Shown one piece after another: positions 33,653-43,660 of a stretch of 64,000 nt of DNA. The notes beneath the pieces were generated by a model. That model saw only the letters and a list, made by a program, of their open reading frames with translations, had not been told where the DNA came from and did no database searches. Position 1 is the first letter of the stretch. Every line of letters starts with the position of its first letter. The translations under genes were made by a program, and so were the position numbers. Origin of the DNA: Candidatus Avelusimicrobium cornigerorum (GTDB lineage Bacteria; Elusimicrobiota; Elusimicrobia; Elusimicrobiales; Elusimicrobiaceae); assembly GCA_002309715.1 (NCBI GenBank), contig DBXW01000005.1, positions 315,481 to 379,480 of the forward strand, written 5' to 3'.

Positions 33653-35281
33653 ATGGCAAAAATTAATTGTGCAATATACACCCGTAAATCTACGGAGCGC
33701 GGGCTGGAAATGGAGTTTAACTCGCTCCAAAATCAGGAAGAGGCGTGCAAGGCCTATATTCTCTCGCAAGCATTTAACGGGTGGGAGTATTATAAAACTT
33801 TTGAGGATGGTGGGATTAGCGGTGGCACGATGGAGCGCCCCGGCTTACAGGCTCTTTTGGGAGAAATCCGCGCCCGCAATATACAAGTGGTTGTTGTCTA
33901 CAAGGTGGACCGTCTGTCTCGCTCTATTTTTGACTTCCATAAAATGATGCAGGAGTTTGCCAAGTATGAGTGCAACTTTGTATCTATCACGCAGTCTTTT
34001 GATACAAGCAATTCCATGGGTAAATTAACCCTCAATATGCTCTTATCTTTTGCACAATTTGAGCGGGAAGTATCCGCCGAGCGTGTGCGCGATAAAATTG
34101 CTGCCAGTAAGGCCAAAGGGCTATGGATGGGGGGTAATTTGCCATTAGGATATGACCTCAACGACAGGCATCTTGTGGTAAATGAGCCGGAAGCTGAGAT
34201 CGTGCGGCAAGTGTTTCAAAAATATCTTGAAGTGCAAAATATGCTTGGAATGGCTGAATGGCTAAATAAACAGGGGATACATACCAAAAAATGGGTTACC
34301 AAACACAGCCAGCGTACGCGGGGCGGCGAACCGTTTAAGAAAAACACCGTGCAACGTATGCTGACAAATCCTGTTTACCTCGGCAAAATCACGCATTACA
34401 GACAAAATAAAATTTATAACGGAGTGCATAAACCTATTATTACGCGTGAATTGTGGGAACAGGTCCAACAAGTAATTCGGCGACGTTTTCATGATCCCAA
34501 TGCGTTTAACCACTATAAGTTCCATAAAACGGTTTTGGCGGATAAGTTATACGATGATAAAGGGAAAAAATTCCGTTTTACTTCCTCAAAAAGTCACCGG
34601 AGAAAAATACTGTATTACTACAACGGTGTAGGCGGGCATTACTTGCCCGTGGAGCAGTTGGATGGATTTGTGCTTGATATGCTCCGGCAAACAGATTTGG
34701 AGGAATTAGAGCCCCTGGCCGATGGAATTGGCATAACGGATAAACAAATGCAGTCTTGGATTGTTAAGGCAACATGCCAGACGGCAGGGAAAGCGCATTA
34801 TTTGACGATTCTTTTAGATGAAAAACAAATAAAAACCGATTTAATCAATTGCCCGAAAATAACGGAGAAATTAGAGAGAAAACCCCTTTCGCTAGAACGG
34901 ATGGAAGGTAATTTATATGTGCGCGGGAAATTTGTGGTTGCCAATGTATCCTCTGTAAAATTGCGAAATGGCACAGCGCGCAATATTTTAACTGTACGGC
35001 AACTCAATGAAAGTTTAGTTCGCGCCTTGGCACGAGGTTGGCAACTTAAAAAGATAAGCGAACGCGGCGGGGGAATGAGAGTTTTGGAAAAAGAAGTGCA
35101 CATGACGAAACGCACGATTACGCGGTATATTAACCTATGCTATTTATCCCCGCGCATAGTAACTGATATTTTAGAATACAGAAATACAAATAATGTGACT
35201 TTACGTGAGCTTATGAATGTTGCGGAAGGGGAGGTGAACTTTGAAGATCAGGAAAAACGATGGATAAAGCAAGATGTTTAA
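33653..35281 (+). CDS. Large serine recombinase
   Basis: The 542-residue protein has an N-terminal resolvase catalytic domain (CAIYTRKSTERG with Ser13; VYKVDRLSRSIFDF; FEREVSAERVRDKI). A recombinase domain (LGMAEWLNKQGI, NPVYLGKITHY) follows, then a C-terminal helical tail with a helix-turn-helix-like end (RELMNVAEGEV). It probably integrates and excises the island that carries BREX. It starts 107 bases before brxA. Confidence 0.88.
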   Translation: MAKINCAIYTRKSTERGLEMEFNSLQNQEEACKAYILSQAFNGWEYYKTFEDGGISGGTMERPGLQALLGEIRARNIQVVVVYKVDRLSRSIFDFHKMMQEFAKYECNFVSITQSFDTSNSMGKLTLNMLLSFAQFEREVSAERVRDKIAASKAKGLWMGGNLPLGYDLNDRHLVVNEPEAEIVRQVFQKYLEVQNMLGMAEWLNKQGIHTKKWVTKHSQRTRGGEPFKKNTVQRMLTNPVYLGKITHYRQNKIYNGVHKPIITRELWEQVQQVIRRRFHDPNAFNHYKFHKTVLADKLYDDKGKKFRFTSSKSHRRKILYYYNGVGGHYLPVEQLDGFVLDMLRQTDLEELEPLADGIGITDKQMQSWIVKATCQTAGKAHYLTILLDEKQIKTDLINCPKITEKLERKPLSLERMEGNLYVRGKFVVANVSSVKLRNGTARNILTVRQLNESLVRALARGWQLKKISERGGGMRVLEKEVHMTKRTITRYINLCYLSPRIVTDILEYRNTNNVTLRELMNVAEGEVNFEDQEKRWIKQDV

Positions 35282-35387
35282 GAGAACTCTGCAGGGAAAA
35301 CTGTGGTAAAAGATAGGACATATTTATTAAAATAACATAAAGCCCTATTTTGGCACCGAAATTGGGCCGATAGGGATAGGAATAGTT
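35282..35387 (+). promoter_or_regulatory. Leader/promoter region of the BREX operon
   Basis: The 106-base gap contains an AT-rich stretch (ATTTATTAAAATAACATAAAG) that could hold the promoter. CCCTAT...ATAGGG arms just before the brxA ribosome site (AGGAATAGTTATG) could form a hairpin hiding it. I could not fix a -35 box. Confidence 0.45.
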
Positions 35388-36026
35388 ATGCAATTACAAA
35401 ATAAAAGCCCATACAGTGCTTCTATGACAGGTTGTGGTTTCATGTTAGAAGAAATGAACCGTATCCTGCCGTTACTTATGGACCCAGCTTCAGACACCTT
35501 GTTGAAAAAGGAAGTTGTTGAAAATTCCTACTTAATGATCAATACAGAAAACACCAGAAAAAGAGCGGTGGTCGAACTTGTAAAAAGATATCAGTCTGTA
35601 CCACAAGAATTTTGGAAAGAATATTTGTCTTTTTCCAAAGAGGCTCAGTGTGTAGCTATGTATTTTGTAAATTTAAAGTGTTATCGTCTCTTTTTTGATT
35701 TGCATTTAAATCTTGTTCTTAAGAAATGGCATTCTATTCGCCAAACATTGACTAGAACGGATGTATTGATGGAAATAAATGCAATTGCTACCCAAGATGA
35801 TTTCGTAGATAGTTGGAGTGATAATACGAAAATCAAAGTGGCAAGTGCCTTCCTGTCTTTTCTACGTAAAGTTAAATTTTTGGAACCAAATGGGGAACAA
35901 CTTAAGCCGATTTCTTTGACTGATGAAGAATTTGCATTTTATTTGAAAATACGAGAAAATTGGTTCTTGGAAGCTTGTCTCCTGCAGCCGTATGAAATTG
36001 AGCGTATTACAAAGGTGCTTGTATGA
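35388..36026 (+). CDS. brxA: BREX protein BrxA (DUF1819)
   Basis: This 212-residue helical protein of the DUF1819 family is recognised from its N-terminus (SMTGCGFMLEEMNRILPLL, NTRKRAVVELVKRYQSVP) and its position as first gene of a full BREX set. BrxA is a small DNA-binding protein needed for BREX phage exclusion. It overlaps brxB by ATGA. Confidence 0.9.
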   Translation: MQLQNKSPYSASMTGCGFMLEEMNRILPLLMDPASDTLLKKEVVENSYLMINTENTRKRAVVELVKRYQSVPQEFWKEYLSFSKEAQCVAMYFVNLKCYRLFFDLHLNLVLKKWHSIRQTLTRTDVLMEINAIATQDDFVDSWSDNTKIKVASAFLSFLRKVKFLEPNGEQLKPISLTDEEFAFYLKIRENWFLEACLLQPYEIERITKVLV

Positions 36027-36631
36027 AAAATATGAGTTTAAAAGAATTGGAAGAAAAATTGCGTAGCAATGAGTTCCAAAATACAGAAAATGATATTTTT
36101 TATAATTTTTTTATCTATCTGTATGATCCGGCTGATGAATATATAATGCGAGCACAGATACGTGAGTTTAAACAAAATCTTTTGCGTCCTGTTGATTATG
36201 TAGATGTTTTAACAATAGATATTTTCGAGGAACTATGTAATTTTTTGAATAATCAACCGTACGGTAATTTTAATTCATCTTTATTGCAATATTTGCTTGA
36301 AAAAGATAAAGATGATCATGAAGCGGTGCTTCGACTATTAACAGGAAAAGCTAATTGTTCGGAATTCTATAAATATCTTGATAAGCACATTAAAGAACAC
36401 ATCAGTATTAGTGACGACAAAAAGCGGCCCTATGTATTTTTATATGGACTAGGAAAAATTTTCCCGTATATGAGAATAAGTACGTTGTTGGCTAATTACG
36501 AGCAATACAACAAAAGCAGTCGTTATAAAATAATTGTATTTTATCCCGGGAATAAAGAAGGTAATAATTACCGACTTTTTAACATTTTGGAAGATCATCA
36601 TACATATCGTGCAACTTTAATGAATGGGTAA
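36023..36631 (+). CDS. brxB: BREX protein BrxB (DUF1788)
   Basis: The 202-residue protein has the DUF1788 hallmark C-terminus (YVFLYGLGKIFPYMRIS, IIVFYPGNKEG). It is essential in type I BREX and thought to bridge the methylation complex. It is five bases from brxC, so the two are one transcriptional unit. Confidence 0.9.
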   Translation: MKNMSLKELEEKLRSNEFQNTENDIFYNFFIYLYDPADEYIMRAQIREFKQNLLRPVDYVDVLTIDIFEELCNFLNNQPYGNFNSSLLQYLLEKDKDDHEAVLRLLTGKANCSEFYKYLDKHIKEHISISDDKKRPYVFLYGLGKIFPYMRISTLLANYEQYNKSSRYKIIVFYPGNKEGNNYRLFNILEDHHTYRATLMNG

Positions 36632-36636
36632 ATCAT

Positions 36637-39600
36637 ATGAAATTGGAAGAAATATATCTTAAGGACATTACAAGAGCTGTTAATCCTGCGGTATCTGCTA
36701 GCGATTTGGCTGAAGAAACTGCAAAAATCGAAATAGATGAATATGTGTTTACAGATGAAATTGTAAATAGCCTGTATAAGATTTTGTCGGCCATCCGGAA
36801 ACGTCAGTTAAGTCATAATGGAATTTGGATTAATGGATATTTTGGCACTGGGAAATCTCATTTTTTGAAATATTTGGACTATTGTTTAGATACGCGTTTC
36901 CAAGAGAAAGCTTTAGGACGCTTGGAAGAAGCTGTCAAAGATTTAGATCCTTTTAAGAATCCTACGAATAATTTAGATGTTTCTGTTAGTGAGATGCACG
37001 ATCTGGTTTCATGGATTAAATCAGCAAAAGTAGATACCATTTTGTTTAACATTGGCACAGTGAATAATATTCGAGGAAATGAGCAATGTGTCTTTTTGGA
37101 TGCCTTTTGGCATGAATTTAATTCATTTAGAGGATATAATCGCTCAAATTTGGCATTAGCTCGTTATTTTGAAAAAGTGTTGGATGAAAAGGGAAAATTT
37201 CTTGAATTCAAACAACAGATAAAAAAACAATTGGGGTTAAATTGGGAACAAAGCGGAGCTGATTTAGCTATTACAGAATTAGATACCGTACTTAAAATAG
37301 GCAAAGGAGTCGTTCCATCTTTATCAATTGATTCCATTAAGAAAAGAATTGAAGATGATGATGCATTGGTCAGCGTAGAAAGTTTCTGCGAAGAATTAAA
37401 ACAATATCTTCAAGAAAAAGATGATAAATACCGCTTGATTTTTCTTGTAGATGAAATCAGTCAATTTATAGACGCCCGTCGAGGATTATTACTTCAGCTA
37501 CAGGAGATTGTTACACGTTTGCATGAGAAGTGTAACGATAAGATATGGATTGCGGCTACTGCACAACAGGACTTACAAGAAATTCTTGAAAGTTGTCAAA
37601 TTAATGCGACCAGCGAAGACTATGGAAAAATCATGGGACGCTTCGAAGTCAAAGTTTCATTGACGGGCACCAAGTCTGAGTATATTACTCAAAAGCGTAT
37701 TTTAGATAAAAACGGAGCAGCGGCTATAAAACTTGGGGAGCTCTATGATAAAAAGCGTAATGCGATCGCGGCTCAATTTCAATTGCCGCCTTCTTATAAT
37801 GCGTTTGCAAATAAGGATGAATTTATAAAATTCTATCCTTTTGTGCCTTATCAATTCCGATTAATTGAGCAGGTCTTTAACTCCTTCGAGCGTTTGGACT
37901 TTGTAGATAGAGAAGTGAAAGGAAATGAAAGATCTATTATCAAGGTTACGCACAGTACAGCTAAAAAGGCAAAAGATTGGCCTGTAGGAAGCTTTATTCC
38001 ATTTGACTCCTTCTTTGGTCCAATGTTTAAGGGAGCTCTTGTCGCTAAAGGACAAAGAGCAATAAGAAATGCCAATAATGTGATTGCCGAATATTCAGAT
38101 AAAGAAATGGGGCAAAGGGTGGTTAATATCTTGTTTATGGTCTGTAACTTATCGCAGAATGATAAGCTCCTATTCCCCGCAACGGTTGATAATATTACAT
38201 GTTTGCTCATGAATGATGTGGATACTCAAAAATTGACCTTAAAAGAAAATGTACAAAAGGCTTTGGACTATTTGATGGATAGAAATATTATCAGAACCGA
38301 AGTTTCAAAGTCAGGAATGGTGTCTTATGCGTTCTATAGTGAAGATGAAAGCGAAGTAGCCTCTTTGATTAAAAATCAAAATATAGATAATAATACGATG
38401 GCAGAGGAATTGAAGGAATTGTTTATTAATTATATCACTCCCCAGCCGCGAGAAACTTTTGAATCCAGTAAATTCACAATAGGTGCTAGCATTATGGAAA
38501 AAAATTTCTTGAGTAATAATGCAGATATCACCTTAAATTTTGTTATGGAATCTGCGGAAGATTCTGCTGAGCAATTTGCATTTACCAATACTCCCAAAGT
38601 CTTAGCATTTTTCATGGCGGAGGAGTATAAGAATCAGAAAGAATTACGAAATAAGTTTTATTGGTATTGTCAGGCCCAGACATATTTAAGAAATAATCGT
38701 GCAACCAGTGAGGAACGAGCTAAAACTTTGCAAGAGTTTAAGCAACGTGCTGCCGATTTATATAGAAGCAAAATTGAAAAGGGATTTCGTGATTTGTTTG
38801 ATAAAAGCACAGTAATATCCGGTACTACAGTATTAGACATAGGAGCCAATAAAGGAAAAACTCGTTACGAAATGGCTTTAAAAAAGCACTTCCAAAATGT
38901 GTTTCCGCAGGCTTCTTTAGTTGCTGATTTGCCGGTTACTTCTACTGATTTGAATCGAGAAATATTGCAACCTAGTAAAAATGTTCAGCTTACGCCTGTT
39001 TCAGAAGCTGAACAGCGGGTAAAGGACTATTTGATTAAACATCAGCCGGAAGTAAATGTAAATGATATTGTGCAGAACTTTGCAGCTGCTCCATATGGGT
39101 GGAGTGAAATATGTACACTCGCTATTCTTAACCTACTCGTATTAAGAAATGAATATATGTTTCTGTACAACAATAATCCACATGTGGAAAGACAAGTGGT
39201 TGCTCAAAAAATATGTAAAGAAAAACAAAAATTCACAATTAGAACAGCAGAGAAAATATCGCAAGAGCTTATTAACAACTTTATAAATAGCTGGCGTACC
39301 ATTTATAACAAAGTAGCTACTTTTGTACCCGAAATGGATCCTCGTACAATTTACGAAGAAGCGCAGTCTCAATTAGCTAACGAGGAATCTGCTTTGGATG
39401 ATGTGTATAGGAAGATTCGGGATTATCCCTTTGGCAAAACAGTGCAAGATTTACGTCAATTAGTGGATACATGGCGGCAGAAACGTGATATACAAGAATT
39501 CTTTAAGCAGATTATTGCTGACGCGGCGCAGGCCCAGCAATTAGAAGATAAGTATAAGCAAATTGTTGAATTTTGTGCCGATCAGTTTGCTCGCTATCAA

Positions 39601-40131
39601 GAGTATTTGCAATTTATCCGGGATAATGAGGCCAATTTCGAGCAACTAAGTGGTTGCGAAAAGGCAGTAAATGCCATGTTGGCACTTAAACAAAATGCAT
39701 GGCCGATAGATGATATGCCTAGTTATAAAAAATTGCGTGACGAGTTGCAAACGCAATTGGAACAGGTAAAAAAATCTCTTCGTCAACAGATTGCGGATGC
39801 TTATACGCACGAGATTGAGCAGTTGCATTCGTTAGCCGAGGAAAACCAGGTGCCATATAATAAAACCGCTAACGATGTTATTGCGGATAAAACTAAATCG
39901 GATAATATTCTCGTTTTAAAGAATGTGTTAAATGAAAAGAGTTCCTTCTATCAAGAGGAATTGGATTCTATCTTAAATCACGGGAATAAAGGTGTTGTTA
40001 AATTCGTTAAGTTAAATACACGTAATTCTACCCCTATTACGAATGAAAAAGAAGTGGATGCCTATTTAAATCAATTAAAAGGGCAGTTAATGGAACACAT
40101 TTCCAAAGGGGATAAGATAATCATTTCGTAA
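36637..40131 (+). CDS. brxC: BREX ATPase BrxC
   Basis: The 1164-residue BrxC/PglY-family ATPase has Walker A INGYFGTGKSHFLKYL (about residues 65-80) and Walker B IFLVDEISQFID. The long C-terminal half is rich in coiled coil (KYKQIVEFCADQFARYQEYL). It is the largest BREX component with pglX and is required for both host methylation and phage exclusion. Confidence 0.92.
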   Translation: MKLEEIYLKDITRAVNPAVSASDLAEETAKIEIDEYVFTDEIVNSLYKILSAIRKRQLSHNGIWINGYFGTGKSHFLKYLDYCLDTRFQEKALGRLEEAVKDLDPFKNPTNNLDVSVSEMHDLVSWIKSAKVDTILFNIGTVNNIRGNEQCVFLDAFWHEFNSFRGYNRSNLALARYFEKVLDEKGKFLEFKQQIKKQLGLNWEQSGADLAITELDTVLKIGKGVVPSLSIDSIKKRIEDDDALVSVESFCEELKQYLQEKDDKYRLIFLVDEISQFIDARRGLLLQLQEIVTRLHEKCNDKIWIAATAQQDLQEILESCQINATSEDYGKIMGRFEVKVSLTGTKSEYITQKRILDKNGAAAIKLGELYDKKRNAIAAQFQLPPSYNAFANKDEFIKFYPFVPYQFRLIEQVFNSFERLDFVDREVKGNERSIIKVTHSTAKKAKDWPVGSFIPFDSFFGPMFKGALVAKGQRAIRNANNVIAEYSDKEMGQRVVNILFMVCNLSQNDKLLFPATVDNITCLLMNDVDTQKLTLKENVQKALDYLMDRNIIRTEVSKSGMVSYAFYSEDESEVASLIKNQNIDNNTMAEELKELFINYITPQPRETFESSKFTIGASIMEKNFLSNNADITLNFVMESAEDSAEQFAFTNTPKVLAFFMAEEYKNQKELRNKFYWYCQAQTYLRNNRATSEERAKTLQEFKQRAADLYRSKIEKGFRDLFDKSTVISGTTVLDIGANKGKTRYEMALKKHFQNVFPQASLVADLPVTSTDLNREILQPSKNVQLTPVSEAEQRVKDYLIKHQPEVNVNDIVQNFAAAPYGWSEICTLAILNLLVLRNEYMFLYNNNPHVERQVVAQKICKEKQKFTIRTAEKISQELINNFINSWRTIYNKVATFVPEMDPRTIYEEAQSQLANEESALDDVYRKIRDYPFGKTVQDLRQLVDTWRQKRDIQEFFKQIIADAAQAQQLEDKYKQIVEFCADQFARYQEYLQFIRDNEANFEQLSGCEKAVNAMLALKQNAWPIDDMPSYKKLRDELQTQLEQVKKSLRQQIADAYTHEIEQLHSLAEENQVPYNKTANDVIADKTKSDNILVLKNVLNEKSSFYQEELDSILNHGNKGVVKFVKLNTRNSTPITNEKEVDAYLNQLKGQLMEHISKGDKIIIS

Positions 40132-40135
40132 AATT

Positions 40136-43100
40136 ATGGAAACTAGCCAAATAAAGAAATTCGCTCAACAAGCAAGAACAATATTAAAACAAGGAATACA
40201 AAATAAAATATCTTCCTTGGGTTTTGATGCTAGCGGTCATGTGCCGGCAGATAAAATGCCCATAAAGGGGCAAGATCATGTTGTATTCATGGGGCAAGTT
40301 ATTGAAGATGTTTCCTTTTACGATAAATGGCAGTCGTTGTATACCCATGTAACAGAAAAGGGTATTGCACAGGTATGCGAGGAAGCAGCTTACACTTGGT
40401 TTAACCGCCTCGTGGCTATTCGTATTTTAATGAAAAATAACCTGATAGAGCCTGTTTTAGCGTATCCCAATCCATCTTTACGTATTCCACGCATTGTAGC
40501 AGATGCCCGTCGCGGTATTTACCCACAAATGACAGCCTACGACCGCAAACAACTTAATCAATTGCTAGATGATGATACCAAAACAACGGAACAATTTGGG
40601 TTGCTGATAGTGAATTATTGCCGAAATAACCCTGTGTTAGCGGCTTGTTTTGGGGATATTAATGACTATACAGAATTACTATTGCCTATTAACATTTTAG
40701 CGGCAAATGGTTTTGTGGATTTGCTTAACAACACTACTTTTATTACGGATGAAGATTATAAACAGAGTGAACTGATAGGCTGGCTGTATCAGTTTTATAT
40801 TTCCGAGAAGAAAGATGAGGTTTTTGCTTCTAAACAAAAACGTAAACCGGAAGATATTCCGGCAGCTACCCAAATTTTCACGCCAAATTGGATTGTAAAA
40901 TACATGGTTCAGAATACGTTGGGGCGAATCTATTTAGACAATAATCCCAACGCACAGAGTATCAAATCCCAAATGAAATATTTGGTGGAACCGGGTGCTC
41001 CCAGCCCTGAAGAGTTGATTTTCCATTATACAGATGTACATCAACTGACAATTGCCGATTTAGCGTGCGGATCGGGCCACATATTAAACGAAGCTTTTGA
41101 TTTGTTGCTTTCCATTTACATTGAGGAAGGATATAATCGCCGCCAGGCCATTAAGGAGATTTTTGAATATAATCTATTGGGAATAGATTTGGATACACGG
41201 GCCAAACAGCTGGCCATGTTTGCACTCTTGTTAAAAGCATGTCAAAAAGATAAATCCTTTTTAGATGCCCAAACATTGCCCCGTGTATTGGATATGCATG
41301 TAGCGGACCTTGTAATTGAACTTAATGCTAAAGCCAATTTGTCAACTATATTGAACGAATTTTTTGCCGGAGCGAATGAGACCACCCTCAAGGAAACAAT
41401 GGTGGCTCTGAAATTGCTTGAACAAGGGAAGAATTTGGGCTCTATTATGCGGTTTGAACTATCGGACTCCACCCGTGCGGCTATTGCTATGCGGTACCAA
41501 GAATGGAAAGGAAAAATCGTTAATCGGGAAATAAAAATACTTTTATCCGCTTTTGAAGTAATATTGGCTTTGACGGATAAGTATGCCACTTTGGTAATGA
41601 ATCCACCATACATGCATAGTAGCGATATGAATGTGGATCTTTCCAAGTATGTTAAAGAAAACTATTCTGACGGAAAAGCTGACCTATTTTCCGTATTCAT
41701 GCTCCTTTCTAACAATTTATTGGCTCGGAAGGGGAAATATGGCATGATAAGTATGCAAGGATGGATGTTTTTATCTTCATTTGAAAAATTACGCAGTTCC
41801 TTGCTTACACAACAACATATAGATAATTTGCTTCATCTCGGTCCGCGTACTTTTGATGAATTATCCGGAGAAGTGGTGCAAAATGTGGCTTTTGTTGTTA
41901 GTAAAAATAAATATTCCGCAAGTGGTATCTATTACCGTCTTGTAGACGGCAAAAATTGTTCTGATAAAGAAAGGATGTTTTTAAATGCTGAAAATCTTAA
42001 AGGGGTATATTATCCTAATGTTAATCAGAAAAATTTTGAAAAAATACCCGGTTGCCCGTTGGGGTATTGGGTTAAATCAACCGTTTGGCAAATGTATGAC
42101 ACCAATCCAACTATTGGAGAGATTGCTCAACCAAAAGTTGGAATGCAAACATCAAACAATGACAAATATTTACGTCTTTGGTTTGAGATAACATTTAATG
42201 AATTTAATGGAACAAGCACAGGATTAAAATGGATAAAATATCTTAAAGGTGGAACTTTTAGAAGATGGTACGGAAACATGGAGCACCTTCTTTGGTATAA
42301 CAAAACCCCATCATTTGTATTACAACAAGATAATGCAAGAGTTTTGGAATTAGATTTCTTGGAAAAAAGGAAATGCACATGGAGTGATATCACTTCGGGG
42401 AAAAATGCATTTAGATTTGCTCCGGCAGACACATTCTATGATATATCAGGTCATTGCTATTTCCCATCTAAAGATAATCAATACTGGACTTTAGGCGCTG
42501 TTAATACTCCCGTTTTCCATTTGTTAAAAAAAGTTTTTAATTCAACATATCATTGTCAATGTGGTGATGTTGCTAAATATGTGTTGCCGACATTGAAAGA
42601 GGATGAAAAACAAATAATTTCAGATCTTGTTAAGCAAAATATTTTCGTCAGTAGAATTGATTGGGATGCTCATGAAACTTCTTGGGATTTCCAAGAGAAT
42701 GAATTGTTACGTTTGAGCAAGGAACATCCTGCCTATTCTTTGGAAAAACTGACGGAAGAGTATCAAAAATACTGGGCAGATAAGTTTTTAACACTTCATA
42801 AAAACGAAGAAGAACTCAATCGCCAATTTATTGATATTTACGGCTTGCAGGACGAACTGACACCGGATGTGCCATTAGATGAGGTAACCATTCTTCAACA
42901 AGGTGAGATTACCATAGAAAATAATGAGTTAAAGTGGAACAAAGACGAAATTGTAAAACAACTTATATCGTATGCAGTAGGTTGTATGATGGGGCGTTAC
43001 CGCTTAGATAAACCGGGATTGCACATTGCACATCCCAACCCAATAGACGAAGAAATATCTACCTATTCTTATAACGGCCAATCGTTTAGTATAGACAAAG

Positions 43101-43657
43101 ATGCTATTCTGCCATTAATGACGCGGGATAGTGCCTTCTCTGACAATGCCACTGAATGCTTTAAGCGTTTTCTTAAAGTGGCGTTTGGAGCCGAAAACCT
43201 AACGGGAAATCTTAATTTTATAGAATCTGTTCTCGGTAAAGATATAGAAACCTATTTTGTGAAGGACTTTTGGAAAGATCACTTAAAACGTTACCAAAAT
43301 AGGCCCATTTACTGGTTATTCCGTTCCGATAAGGGGGCTTTCCAATGTTTAGTGTATATGCACCGCATGAACCCATATACAGCGGAGCAAGTGCGTACGC
43401 GCTATTTATTGCCACATATAGAATATTTAACTACCCGCCTGGCAGAATTAGAAAGCCGTGCCGCTGAATTGAACAGCCGTGAACGCCGCTTAAAAACTAA
43501 GTTTGAAAAAGATTTAGTGGAATGCCAAGAGTACCACGATCGCTTACATCGAGTGGCCGATAGACAGATTGCATTTGATTTGGATGACGGCGTAGTGGTA
43601 AATTATGCCAAATTTGAAGATGTACTTGCTAAAATAAAAAAAGCAGAGAAGAAATAA
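40136..43657 (+). CDS. pglX: BREX adenine-specific DNA methyltransferase PglX
   Basis: The 1173-residue gamma-class N6-adenine methyltransferase has the SAM motif IADLACGSGHILNEA (about residues 306-320) and the catalytic NPPY at Asn489. The N-terminal domain and a C-terminal coiled-coil target region (AELESRAAELNSRERRL) are present. PglX reads the BREX recognition site through its C-terminal half and methylates one strand. It is full length, with no frameshift or homopolymer switch that I can see. Confidence 0.93.
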   Translation: METSQIKKFAQQARTILKQGIQNKISSLGFDASGHVPADKMPIKGQDHVVFMGQVIEDVSFYDKWQSLYTHVTEKGIAQVCEEAAYTWFNRLVAIRILMKNNLIEPVLAYPNPSLRIPRIVADARRGIYPQMTAYDRKQLNQLLDDDTKTTEQFGLLIVNYCRNNPVLAACFGDINDYTELLLPINILAANGFVDLLNNTTFITDEDYKQSELIGWLYQFYISEKKDEVFASKQKRKPEDIPAATQIFTPNWIVKYMVQNTLGRIYLDNNPNAQSIKSQMKYLVEPGAPSPEELIFHYTDVHQLTIADLACGSGHILNEAFDLLLSIYIEEGYNRRQAIKEIFEYNLLGIDLDTRAKQLAMFALLLKACQKDKSFLDAQTLPRVLDMHVADLVIELNAKANLSTILNEFFAGANETTLKETMVALKLLEQGKNLGSIMRFELSDSTRAAIAMRYQEWKGKIVNREIKILLSAFEVILALTDKYATLVMNPPYMHSSDMNVDLSKYVKENYSDGKADLFSVFMLLSNNLLARKGKYGMISMQGWMFLSSFEKLRSSLLTQQHIDNLLHLGPRTFDELSGEVVQNVAFVVSKNKYSASGIYYRLVDGKNCSDKERMFLNAENLKGVYYPNVNQKNFEKIPGCPLGYWVKSTVWQMYDTNPTIGEIAQPKVGMQTSNNDKYLRLWFEITFNEFNGTSTGLKWIKYLKGGTFRRWYGNMEHLLWYNKTPSFVLQQDNARVLELDFLEKRKCTWSDITSGKNAFRFAPADTFYDISGHCYFPSKDNQYWTLGAVNTPVFHLLKKVFNSTYHCQCGDVAKYVLPTLKEDEKQIISDLVKQNIFVSRIDWDAHETSWDFQENELLRLSKEHPAYSLEKLTEEYQKYWADKFLTLHKNEEELNRQFIDIYGLQDELTPDVPLDEVTILQQGEITIENNELKWNKDEIVKQLISYAVGCMMGRYRLDKPGLHIAHPNPIDEEISTYSYNGQSFSIDKDAILPLMTRDSAFSDNATECFKRFLKVAFGAENLTGNLNFIESVLGKDIETYFVKDFWKDHLKRYQNRPIYWLFRSDKGAFQCLVYMHRMNPYTAEQVRTRYLLPHIEYLTTRLAELESRAAELNSRERRLKTKFEKDLVECQEYHDRLHRVADRQIAFDLDDGVVVNYAKFEDVLAKIKKAEKK

Positions 43658-43660
43658 ACC

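Noticed and set aside
40136..43657. Phase-variable switch in pglX
   Set aside because: The reading frame is complete and I saw no long homopolymer or simple repeat able to switch it.
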